From contig JAHJVE010000020.1 of NCBI GenBank assembly GCA_018828385.1, forward strand, positions 62,001-126,000: a stretch of DNA of 64,000 bases. Direction: 5' to 3'. Positions within the stretch are counted from its first letter, which is position 1, and every line of letters begins with the position of its first letter. The position numbers and the translations under genes were made by a program. The notes under the pieces are model-generated. The model worked only from the letters and a program-made list of their open reading frames with translations, was not told where the DNA came from and did no database searches. This document shows positions 1-7,857 of this stretch, in pieces. The DNA is from Gammaproteobacteria bacterium (GTDB taxonomy: Bacteria > Pseudomonadota > Gammaproteobacteria > Burkholderiales > Rhodocyclaceae).

Positions 1-138
1 CTGCGCCTCGACATAGCCCAGTTGCCGCGCCCCTTCCAGATCAGCGCGCTCGGCAACAAGGATTGGAGCCTTGGCTCCGACTGGAAAATGTGGCCCGCCA
101 ACCTGCTTCCGGCAGTGCCGCCGGCGGAGGCCAAGTGA
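1..138 (+). CDS. DUF4390 family protein, 3' end only
   Basis: Frame 1 is open from the window edge to a TGA at 136-138 and gives the last 45 residues of a protein, including ALGNKDWSLGSDWKMW. This Trp-rich ending resembles the C-terminus of DUF4390 proteins, which in betaproteobacteria sit directly upstream of the NtrY-type kinase. The next gene starts on a GTG that overlaps this stop (GTGA), so the two are probably translationally coupled. The function of the family is not known to me. The call rests on a short C-terminal stretch and on gene order. Confidence 0.7.
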   Translation: MRLDIAQLPRPFQISALGNKDWSLGSDWKMWPANLLPAVPPAEAK

Positions 139-2291
139 AGCGTATCGTCGCGGCAGGCGGCGCGTTCGCGGCGGCCATCGGCGGCATCCTGTGGTTCCTG
201 CTGCTGATGTCCACGGCGGCCGATACCGTCCTGTTCTCGCGCAACTATCCGCTGCTCATCGCGCTCAACGTGGTGCTGGCGCTTTCCATGCTCGGTCTGG
301 TCGGCTGGCAACTGAGCACCTTGTGGCGCGACTACCAGGCCCAGGTCTTCGGCGCCCGGCTCAAGCTGCGCCTGATGCTCATGTTCGGCGTCATCGCCGT
401 GCTGCCCGGGGCGCTGGTCTATGGCGTGTCGGTCCAGTTCGTCACCCGCTCCATCGAAAGCTGGTTCGACGTGCGCGTCGAAAAGGCGCTTGAATCCGGC
501 TTGCAACTCGGCCGCTCGGCGCTCGATTCGCTGCTCCTCGATCTCGGCGAGAAGGCGCGCAGCGTGGCCACCGAGCTCACCGACATCCAGGAATCGTCGC
601 GCCGCTCAGCCCTGTTGCGCCTGCGCGAGGAAAAGGGCGTCCAGTCGGTGGCCCTGTTCTCGGTCGGCGGCCAATTGCTGTCGAGCGCGACGAGCGAACT
701 CTCCAGCCTGCTCCCCGAACTGCCCAGCCAGGGGCAGTTGAAGCAGGCGCGCAGCACGCAGATGGTGAGCACCATCGAAGGCGATGGCGGCAAGCTCTAC
801 CTGCGCGTGCTGGTCCCGGTCAGCGCCCGGGAAATGTTTGAAGAACCGCGCATCCTGCAACTCACCCAGCCGGTACCGGCCGGGCTGGCCCAGGATGCCG
901 ACGCCGTTCAGGGGGTCTATCGCGACTACCAGGAATTGCAGCTGGCGCGCGAGGGCCTGACCCGCATTTATGCCCTGACCCTGACGTTGACCGTACTCGT
1001 TGCCTTGTTTGGCGCCTTCGCGCTGGCTTACGTCATGGCCCGCCGCCTGGCGGCACCTCTCTACATCCTGGCCGAAGGCACGCAGGCCGTGGCCCAGGGC
1101 GACTTCTCCCCGCGCCAGGCGATCTACAGCGGCGACGAACTCGGGGTCCTGACCCAATCCTTCAACCGCATGACCCGCCAGCTCAATGACGCCCGGCGCG
1201 AAACCGAGCGCCACCGGAGCGAACTGGAATCGGCGCGCGGCTATCTCGAATCCATCCTGGCCAACCTGTCCACCGGTGTGCTGGTTTTCGACCGCCATTT
1301 CGTCTTGCGCACCATCAATGAGGGCGCCTTGACCATACTCAGCGACGATTTCATCGGGCTGGTCGGATCGGCGGCCGAGGACTGGCCGCGCCAGCAAGCG
1401 CTCGGCACCTTCATACGCGAACAGTTCTCGGCTACCGACGAGGCCGAGTGGCAAGCCCAGCTCGAAATGGAACGCCCGAACGGCATGCCGCAAGTGCTGC
1501 TGCTGCGCGGCTCACGCTTGCCGGAAGCCAGTGGCGGCGGCGATGTGGTGGTTTTTGACGACGTCACCCGCCTGATCGCCGCCCAGCGCAGCGCCGCCTG
1601 GGGCGAAGTGGCGCGCCGTCTGGCCCACGAAATCAAGAATCCGCTGACGCCGATCCAGCTTTCGGCCGAACGCCTGCAATTCAAGCTGGCCGACAAGCTG
1701 TCCAACGGCGACGCCGACATGCTGGCGCGCGGCACGCAGACGATCATCAACCAGGTGCAGGCCATGAAGCGCATGGTCGACGACTTCCGCGATTACGCCC
1801 GGATGCCGGCGCCGGAAGTGGCCGCACTCGACCTCAACGAGTTGATCGGCGAGGTTCTTGGCCTCTACGAAAGCTCGTCGGCGGCGATCGAAACCCGGCT
1901 GGCCGACGACTTGCCACCCATCCTAGGCGACGCCACGCAGTTGCGACAGATCATCCACAACCTGCTGCGCAATGCCGAGGACGCGCTGGAAAGCCGCGAC
2001 GCCACACGCATTTTGATTCAGACCGAGCCGGCCGGTCGCTACGCCCGGCTGACCATCGCCGACAATGGCCCCGGCTTCCCGGTCGAATTGCTGCCGCGCA
2101 TCTTCGAGCCTTATGTCACGACCAAGGCGCGCGGCACGGGACTTGGTCTGCCCATCGTCAAGAAAATTGTCGAGGAACACCTCGGAACCATCGAAATAGG
2201 CAATGCACCCGAGGGTGGCGCGCGGATCGACATCCGCCTGCCCCTGGTTAAAGCGGAGGAAGCCAAAAATGGCAATCATTCTGGTCGTTGA
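135..2291 (+). CDS. ntrY: NtrY-type membrane sensor histidine kinase
   Basis: 718 residues. Two membrane segments lie near the N-terminus, a third around residue 85-105, then an extracytoplasmic region and a further segment near residue 290. A HAMP linker (RRLAAPLYILAEGTQAV) follows, then a PAS-like domain, a HisKA domain with the phospho-accepting His near residue 498 in ARRLAHEIKNPLTP, and a HATPase with the DNGPGFP and GTGLGLPIVKK boxes. This order is that of NtrY, the nitrogen-related sensor paired with NtrX. I chose the GTG at 135 because it overlaps the stop of the preceding gene; an upstream in-frame ATG at 63 would run deep into that gene. The regulator gene starts inside its 3' end (23-bp overlap). 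The input signal cannot be read from the sequence. Confidence 0.88.
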   Translation: MKRIVAAGGAFAAAIGGILWFLLLMSTAADTVLFSRNYPLLIALNVVLALSMLGLVGWQLSTLWRDYQAQVFGARLKLRLMLMFGVIAVLPGALVYGVSVQFVTRSIESWFDVRVEKALESGLQLGRSALDSLLLDLGEKARSVATELTDIQESSRRSALLRLREEKGVQSVALFSVGGQLLSSATSELSSLLPELPSQGQLKQARSTQMVSTIEGDGGKLYLRVLVPVSAREMFEEPRILQLTQPVPAGLAQDADAVQGVYRDYQELQLAREGLTRIYALTLTLTVLVALFGAFALAYVMARRLAAPLYILAEGTQAVAQGDFSPRQAIYSGDELGVLTQSFNRMTRQLNDARRETERHRSELESARGYLESILANLSTGVLVFDRHFVLRTINEGALTILSDDFIGLVGSAAEDWPRQQALGTFIREQFSATDEAEWQAQLEMERPNGMPQVLLLRGSRLPEASGGGDVVVFDDVTRLIAAQRSAAWGEVARRLAHEIKNPLTPIQLSAERLQFKLADKLSNGDADMLARGTQTIINQVQAMKRMVDDFRDYARMPAPEVAALDLNELIGEVLGLYESSSAAIETRLADDLPPILGDATQLRQIIHNLLRNAEDALESRDATRILIQTEPAGRYARLTIADNGPGFPVELLPRIFEPYVTTKARGTGLGLPIVKKIVEEHLGTIEIGNAPEGGARIDIRLPLVKAEEAKNGNHSGR

Positions 2292-3534
2292 CGACGAAGT
2301 CGGCATACGCGAACTGTTATCCGAAATCCTGATCGACGAAGGCTACGACGTGCGCGTCGCCGAACATGCGACGGCGGCCCGCCGGGTCCGCAACGAGTTG
2401 CGCCCCGATCTGGTCCTGCTCGACATCTGGATGCCCGACACCGACGGCATCACGCTGCTCAAGGAGTGGCACGCGGCCGGGCATCTCAACATGCCGGTCG
2501 TCATGATGTCCGGACATGGCACGATCGATACGGCGGTCGAGGCGACGCGTTTCGGTGCCTTCGATTTCCTCGAAAAGCCCATCGCCCTGCAAAAGCTGCT
2601 GTCCACCGTCCAGAAGGCGCTCAAGCACGACAAGCCGCCGGCCCGCCCGGCGCTGACGCTGGAGGCCTTCAGCCGTCTGTCTTTCGTCAAGGATTTCAAG
2701 CGGCGTCTCGAACAGGCGGCGGCCAAGTCGCCGATCCTGCTCATCAAGGGCGCCAATGGCGGCATGGCCGAAATTTGCGCCCGCACCCTGCAGCCGCCAC
2801 GGGCGCCGTGGCTCGATCTGTCGGGCGTGAGTAGCGCCCTGACTCAGGAAATGCTGGAAAAGGTAACGGGCGGCGTCCTGTTTGTGCCGGATATGGCGGC
2901 GCTCGGCAAGATGCAGCAAATGAACCTGGCGTTTGCGGTCGACCGTCTGGAAAAGCTCAATTTGCAGCTCATCGCCGCCACCGTGACCAGCGCCGCGGCG
3001 CTCGGCGAAGCGGGTTGGGACAGCAAGCTGCTGAACCGACTGGGCGAGATTTGGGTGGCCATGCCATCGCTGGCCGGACATGGCGATGAATTGCCGGAAA
3101 TCGCCAGCCTCTTGCTGACCAATTTTGTCGAACGTGGCGAGGTGCCCGTCCGTCGCCTGTCCAGCGCGGCGCTCAATTCGCTGCGCACGCTATCCTGGAA
3201 AAGCAGTCCGGAGTCGAGCTGGAACGATCTTTATGCGCTGGTGCGCAATCTGGCGATTACCTCGCTGGAAGAGGAAATCAGTAGCGATGATGTGGCCCGC
3301 GTCATGCCGGCCGAGATAGCCGGCAGCCCGGAAGGACATTCCCTGTTGCCGTTGTTCGACCAACCCTTGCGCGAGGCACGCGATGCTTTCGAAAAAATGT
3401 ACTTCGAGCACCACTTGCGTCTGGAGGGGGGGAACATGACCAAGCTGGCCGACCGTTCCGGGCTGGAACGCACGCATCTCTATCGGAAACTGAAGCAGCT
3501 CGACGTCAAGCTCGGCAAACGTAGCGACGAATAA
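2269..3534 (+). CDS. ntrX: NtrX-like response regulator with degenerate AAA+ domain
   Basis: 421 residues. The receiver domain is intact: acidic pair near the N-terminus (VVDDE), phospho-acceptor Asp52 in LLDIWMPD, and a conserved Lys in FLEKPI. The centre lies where a sigma-54 AAA+ domain is expected, but the Walker A loop reads KGANGGMAE instead of GESGTGKE. There is no GAFTGA loop, and the Walker B region reads LFVPDMAAL without the DE pair. The C-terminus keeps a Fis-type helix-turn-helix (LADRSGLERTHLYRKLKQL). It should therefore bind DNA but is unlikely to hydrolyse ATP or activate sigma-54 by itself. An AGCGGAGGA ribosome site at 2252-2260 fixes the ATG at 2269, inside the kinase gene. 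NtrX is the best family name; the mechanism is inferred. Confidence 0.8.
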   Translation: MAIILVVDDEVGIRELLSEILIDEGYDVRVAEHATAARRVRNELRPDLVLLDIWMPDTDGITLLKEWHAAGHLNMPVVMMSGHGTIDTAVEATRFGAFDFLEKPIALQKLLSTVQKALKHDKPPARPALTLEAFSRLSFVKDFKRRLEQAAAKSPILLIKGANGGMAEICARTLQPPRAPWLDLSGVSSALTQEMLEKVTGGVLFVPDMAALGKMQQMNLAFAVDRLEKLNLQLIAATVTSAAALGEAGWDSKLLNRLGEIWVAMPSLAGHGDELPEIASLLLTNFVERGEVPVRRLSSAALNSLRTLSWKSSPESSWNDLYALVRNLAITSLEEEISSDDVARVMPAEIAGSPEGHSLLPLFDQPLREARDAFEKMYFEHHLRLEGGNMTKLADRSGLERTHLYRKLKQLDVKLGKRSDE

Positions 3535-3558
3535 CAACCCGGCTGCAAAGGGGGAGAC

Positions 3559-4992
3559 ATGAAAGTCATCATACTCGGCGCCGGCCAGGTTGGCGCCAGC
3601 GTGGCCGAAGGCCTGGTTTCGGAAGAGAACGATATCACGATGGTCGATTTCGACGCTCCCCGTCTCCTCGCCCTGCAGGACAGGCTCGATCTGCGCACGG
3701 TGGTGGGTGACGCGGCGACGCCCAGTGTCCTGCGCGATGCCGGAGCGGCCGATGCTGACATGGTCATCGCGGTGACGCAGAGCGATCAGGCCAATCTGGT
3801 CGCCTGCAAGCTCGCGCAGAGCGTCTTCAATGTCCCGACGCGGATTGCCCGCCTGCGTTCGCAGGACTTTCTCGAGGATGCGAGCCTGCTTACGCCCGAG
3901 AACTTCGCGGTCGACTTCGCGCTGTGCCCGGAGCAGGTAATCACCGACTACATTCGCCGATTGATCGAGTTCCCGGAAGCCCTGCAGGTGCTCAATTTTG
4001 CCCGGAGCAGGGTGAGCCTGGTGGCCGTGCGGGCTTACCAGGACGGCTTGCTGGTTGGCCGGCCGATCAAGGAGATGCGCGAACACCTGCCGTTCGGGAT
4101 GGATGCCCGGATTGCCGCGATCTTTCGCCGGGACCAGCCGGTTTTTCCCGAAGGTGACACCATTGTCGAGGCTGGGGACGAAGTATTCCTGCTCGCCGCG
4201 GCCGAACATATTCGACCGGTCATGCGTCAGCTCCGGCGCATGATGAAGCCGGTCGAGCGGATCATGATTGCCGGCGGCGGCAATATCGGTCTGCGCCTTG
4301 CCAAGTCGCTGGAAAAACGCTACGAGATCAAGGTGATCGAAGGCCGCAAGGAGCGGGCCGAGCTGATCGCCAACCAGCTGGACAATACCCTTGTCCTGCT
4401 CGGCGACGCGACGGACGAGGAGTTGCTGGAACGGGAGAACATCGCCGAGATGGACCTCTTCCTGGCGCTCACTAACGACGACGAAGACAACATCATGTCC
4501 GGAAGCCTGGCCAAGCGCCTGGGCTGCGAACGGGTGCTGGCCCTGATCAACCGGCGGGCCTATGCCGAGATGATCGAGGGCGGGCCGATCGATATCGGCA
4601 TCTCGCCCGCCCAGGTGTCGATTGGTGCCTTGCTGGCGCATGTCCGGCAAGGCGATGTGGCGGAGGTTCATTCACTGCGTCGCGGTGCGGCTGAAGCGCT
4701 CGAGCTGGTCGCCCATGGCGATGCCAAGACCTCACAGATCATCGGCAGGCGGATCGGCGATATTCCCTGGCCGCACGGGGTGACGGTGGCTGCCCTGGTC
4801 CGCAATTTCGACACGGCCGTCATCGTTGGCCAGACCGACGACTGGACGGCCATCACGCGGCACGGCGAAGTCGTCATCGCCCACCACGATACGGTGATCG
4901 AGCCGGACGACCATGTGATTGTCTTTTGTACGAACAAGAAGCTGGTCAAAAAGGTCGAGAAACTCTTCCAGGTTGGTTTTCACTTTTTTTAG
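3559..4992 (+). CDS. trkA: Trk potassium uptake system, NAD-binding subunit TrkA
   Basis: 477 residues, close to the usual 458-466. It has two tandem RCK modules. The first begins with the nucleotide-binding loop GAGQVGASVAEGL, the second repeats it near residue 238 as GGGNIGLRLAKSL. TrkA is the cytoplasmic peripheral subunit that binds NAD(H) and gates the TrkH channel. A GGGGGAGA ribosome site precedes the ATG. trkH follows after 9 bp, so the two subunits of the complex are co-transcribed. This arrangement behind ntrYX is typical of betaproteobacteria. Confidence 0.95.
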   Translation: MKVIILGAGQVGASVAEGLVSEENDITMVDFDAPRLLALQDRLDLRTVVGDAATPSVLRDAGAADADMVIAVTQSDQANLVACKLAQSVFNVPTRIARLRSQDFLEDASLLTPENFAVDFALCPEQVITDYIRRLIEFPEALQVLNFARSRVSLVAVRAYQDGLLVGRPIKEMREHLPFGMDARIAAIFRRDQPVFPEGDTIVEAGDEVFLLAAAEHIRPVMRQLRRMMKPVERIMIAGGGNIGLRLAKSLEKRYEIKVIEGRKERAELIANQLDNTLVLLGDATDEELLERENIAEMDLFLALTNDDEDNIMSGSLAKRLGCERVLALINRRAYAEMIEGGPIDIGISPAQVSIGALLAHVRQGDVAEVHSLRRGAAEALELVAHGDAKTSQIIGRRIGDIPWPHGVTVAALVRNFDTAVIVGQTDDWTAITRHGEVVIAHHDTVIEPDDHVIVFCTNKKLVKKVEKLFQVGFHFF

Positions 4993-5001
4993 GGGTAGAC
5001 C

Positions 5002-6456
5002 GTGACACGCTTTGCCCCCGTTTATCGCGCCATGGGCATGATTACCATGCTCTTCGGCCTGACCATGCTGGCGCCTTTGATCCTGTCCAACGTTACCAAT
5101 GACGGCGCCCAGGCGGCTTATGACGAAGCCTTCGCGCTGACCATGCTGTGCGGGGCTTTTTTTTGGTATCGCTATCGACGCTGCAAGCGGGAACTGAACA
5201 TTCGCGACGGTTTCCTGATGGTGGTGCTGGTGTGGACGGTGCTGCCCGGTTTTGCCGCCATTCCGCTCATGCTGCAACTCGGCATTAGTCATACCGACGC
5301 CTATTTCGAGGCAGTCTCCGGCCTGACCACCACCGGGGCGACGGTGTTGTCGAATCTGGACACCCTGCCGATGTCGATCAACCTGTGGCGGCACCAACTG
5401 GTCTGGCTTGGCGCCATGGGTCTCATCGTTCTCGCGGTCGCCATCCTGCCCATGCTGGGTATTGGTGGCCGGCAGATGTTCAAGGCGGAAACACCCGGGC
5501 CGATGAAGGATTCCAAGCTGACGCCGCGCATTGCTGAAACGGCAAAAGGGCTATGGACGGTCTATATTCTGGTCACCATCTGTTGTCTGTTTGCCTATCG
5601 CTGGGCTGGCATGACCTGGTTCGATGCCGTCTGCCACACCTTCTCGACCATGGGGCTGGGCGGGTTCTCAACGCATGACGCCAGTTTCGGCTATTTCGGC
5701 TCGGCCAGAATCGAGGCGGTAGCAATTGTCTTCATGCTGATTGCAGGAATGAACTTCGCCACACTTTTCCTGGCCGCCAGCGGACGCTCGCTGATGCCGT
5801 ATGTGCGTGACCCGGAAGCCCAATGGTTCGTCGGGATCACGCTGATCAGCATCGTCATTGTCGGCACCTATGTCTGGAAGGACGGCATCTATGGTGATGT
5901 CAATACGGCGATGCGGCACGCCGCGTTCAATGTGGTTTCCATCGCTACCACGACGGGCTATGCGAGTGTCGACTATGCGCAATGGCCCATTTTTGCCCCT
6001 TTGTGGATGTTGTTCCTTTCCAGTTTTGCCACCAGCGCCGGGTCGACCGGCGGCGGCATCAAAATGATGCGGGCACTCCTGCTATACAAGCAGGTCTATC
6101 GCGAGCTGCTGCGGGCCATGCACCCGAACGCCGTCTACAACATCCGCATTGGCGGTCAGGTGGCCCCGCAATCCATCCTCTTCGCGGTCCTTTCGTTCGG
6201 TTTCATGTATATGGTCAGCATCGCGTCATTGACGCTGGTCCTGGCCTTTACCGGCCTCGACATTGTCACTGCCTTTACGGCCGTTGTTGCCAGTGTCAAC
6301 AATACCGGGCCGGGTCTCGGCCTGGTCGGACCGTCGACGACTTATGCCGTGCTTGAGGATTTCCAGACCTGGGTGTGTATCTTCGCCATGCTGCTCGGGC
6401 GGCTCGAAATATTCACGCTACTCGTTGTTCTGACCCCCGCCTTCTGGCGGAAGTGA
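5002..6456 (+). CDS. trkH: Trk potassium uptake system, membrane subunit TrkH
   Basis: 484 residues with about ten hydrophobic segments. Pore-loop glycine motifs of the TrkH/KtrB superfamily are visible: GLTTTGATVL, TMGLGGFSTHD, TTTGYASVD and NNTGPGLG, each after a membrane helix. They form the four selectivity-filter turns for K+. It starts with GTG, 9 bp after trkA, with a GGGGTA ribosome site. It is followed by a strong hairpin terminator before hemE. The family assignment is secure. Confidence 0.95.
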   Translation: MTRFAPVYRAMGMITMLFGLTMLAPLILSNVTNDGAQAAYDEAFALTMLCGAFFWYRYRRCKRELNIRDGFLMVVLVWTVLPGFAAIPLMLQLGISHTDAYFEAVSGLTTTGATVLSNLDTLPMSINLWRHQLVWLGAMGLIVLAVAILPMLGIGGRQMFKAETPGPMKDSKLTPRIAETAKGLWTVYILVTICCLFAYRWAGMTWFDAVCHTFSTMGLGGFSTHDASFGYFGSARIEAVAIVFMLIAGMNFATLFLAASGRSLMPYVRDPEAQWFVGITLISIVIVGTYVWKDGIYGDVNTAMRHAAFNVVSIATTTGYASVDYAQWPIFAPLWMLFLSSFATSAGSTGGGIKMMRALLLYKQVYRELLRAMHPNAVYNIRIGGQVAPQSILFAVLSFGFMYMVSIASLTLVLAFTGLDIVTAFTAVVASVNNTGPGLGLVGPSTTYAVLEDFQTWVCIFAMLLGRLEIFTLLVVLTPAFWRK

Positions 6457-6465
6457 CCCGGCGCC

Positions 6466-6499
6466 CGGAAAGGCGGATAATTCCGCCTTTCCGATTTTC
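6466..6499 (+). terminator. Intrinsic terminator after trkH
   Basis: Perfect 11-bp inverted repeat (arms CGGAAAGGCGG at 6466-6476 and its complement at 6483-6493, 6-nt loop) followed by ATTTTCT. It lies 10 bp after the trkH stop and 15 bp before the hemE start, so it probably ends the ntrYX-trkAH transcript. Confidence 0.75.
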
Positions 6500-6513
6500 T
6501 GGCGGAGTCCGAC

Positions 6514-7581
6514 GTGAGCCGACCCAAGAACGATACTTTCCTGCGCGCCCTTCTCAAGGAGCCGACCGAATACACCCCGCTGTGGCTGATGCGTCAGGCC
6601 GGGCGCTACCTGCCCGAGTATTGCGAAACGCGCAAACGGGCCGGCAACTTCCTCAATCTCTGCAAGTCGCCGGCCATGGCCTGTGAAGTGACGCTGCAGC
6701 CGCTGGCCCGCTATGACCTCGATGCCGCCATCCTGTTCTCCGACATTTTGACGGTGCCGGATGCGATGGGCCTCGGCCTCTATTTTGCCGAAGGCGAGGG
6801 CCCGAAATTCGAGCGTCCGCTGCGCGAAGAATGGGCGATCAACAATCTGACCGCACCCGATCCCTACGAGCACCTCGGCTACGTCATGGATGCCGTTTCG
6901 GAAATTCGTCGGGCGCTCGATAACTCGGTGCCGCTCATCGGCTTCTCCGGCAGCCCCTACACGCTGGCCTGCTACATGGTCGAAGGCGAGGGCTCGAGCG
7001 ATTTCCGCAACATCAAGGGCATGCTCTACAACCGTCCGGACCTGCTGCACCGCATCCTGTCGGTGACCGCCGATTCCGTGATTGCCTACCTGAACGCCCA
7101 GATCGACTGTGGCGCTCAGGCCGTGATGATTTTCGATACCTGGGGCGGCTCGCTGTCCAACGCGGCCTACGAAGAGTTTTCCCTGCAGTACATGCGTCGC
7201 ATTGTTGCCGGCCTGAAAAAGGAAAAGGACGGTCAGCGCATTCCGAGCATCGTGTTCACCAAGAATGGTGGCCTGTGGCTCGAAAAGATTGCCGACATCG
7301 GCTGCGATGCGGTTGGTCTCGACTGGACTATCGACATTGGCGAAGCCCGTCGTCGGGTTGGCGACAAGGTTGCGTTGCAGGGCAATCTCGATCCGAACGT
7401 GTTGTTCGCGCAGCCGGAAATCGTCGCTGCCGAGGCGAAAAAAGTGCTCGATAGCTTCGGCCCGGCCAATACCGGCCACGTTTTCAATCTGGGTCACGGC
7501 ATTTCCCAATTCACACCGCCGGATAGCGTGACGGCACTGGTCGAAACGGTGCATGCGCACAGCAGGCTATTACGTAAGTAA
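6514..7581 (+). CDS. hemE: Uroporphyrinogen decarboxylase
   Basis: 355 residues, the normal size. It catalyses decarboxylation of the four acetate side chains of uroporphyrinogen III to coproporphyrinogen III in haem synthesis. The signature near the N-terminus ([15 protein letters not shown]) and the second signature ([16 protein letters not shown]) are both intact, as are the conserved ILFSDIL with its catalytic Asp and the C-terminal NLGHGI. The start is a GTG preceded by GGCGGAG. The stop codon lies in the right arm of a short perfect inverted repeat (7565-7586). Confidence 0.97.
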   Translation: MSRPKNDTFLRALLKEPTEYTPLWLMRQAGRYLPEYCETRKRAGNFLNLCKSPAMACEVTLQPLARYDLDAAILFSDILTVPDAMGLGLYFAEGEGPKFERPLREEWAINNLTAPDPYEHLGYVMDAVSEIRRALDNSVPLIGFSGSPYTLACYMVEGEGSSDFRNIKGMLYNRPDLLHRILSVTADSVIAYLNAQIDCGAQAVMIFDTWGGSLSNAAYEEFSLQYMRRIVAGLKKEKDGQRIPSIVFTKNGGLWLEKIADIGCDAVGLDWTIDIGEARRRVGDKVALQGNLDPNVLFAQPEIVAAEAKKVLDSFGPANTGHVFNLGHGISQFTPPDSVTALVETVHAHSRLLRK

Positions 7582-7634
7582 TAGCCATAAGTGAGCGGCA
7601 AGGCTTGACTTATGCACAGAGTTTTGCCGCTCAC
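7565..7634 (+). terminator. Two hairpins at the hemE 3' end
   Basis: A perfect 9-bp inverted repeat (GGCTATTAC at 7565-7573, complement at 7578-7586) covers the hemE stop codon. A second one has 11-bp arms (GTGAGCGGCAA at 7591-7601, complement at 7624-7634) and ends in AAAATAAATT rather than a T-tract. Either may act as a terminator or RNA 3' end, but neither has a classical U-run on the plus strand. Confidence 0.4.
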
Positions 7635-7857
7635 TGAAAATAAATTCCGAAAACCCCTTGACTCAGCATTGTTTATTTAAATTATTGAATTTAAACGGAT
7701 AGTGCTGTTGCTCAATATTTCGGCAGAGTGACGGAATCCTTACCAAACCGTTACCTGGCGCCATAGTCCAAAAGAAATCCACAAAGTTATCCACAGTTTT
7801 TGTGGACAACTCAATATCCCCGGATCTGGGTCGCAATAAATCCGACTTTTTGGAGAA
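7606..7857. other. AT-rich gap with DnaA-box-like sites between hemE and priA
   Basis: The 276-bp gap holds two exact matches to the DnaA box TTATNCACA: TTATGCACA at 7610-7618 and TTATCCACA at 7787-7795. A one-mismatch inverted copy (TGTGGACAA) lies at 7801-7809. Between them, 7636-7720 is strikingly AT-rich for this genome and holds the small inverted repeat TTAAATT/AATTTAA. The priA ribosome site (TGGAGAA) is at its right end. I see no coding potential here. Confidence 0.5.

Noticed and set aside
986-995. GTTGACCGTA in ntrY as a repeat copy
   Set aside because: Only the 10-bp core matches; no T-rich half on the left and no GCAATC on the right; it encodes part of a membrane helix.
7582-7857. 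Calling the hemE-priA gap the chromosomal replication origin
   Set aside because: Two exact DnaA boxes are too few, no dnaA/dnaN genes or 13-mer repeats are present, and GC skew cannot be judged from one window.
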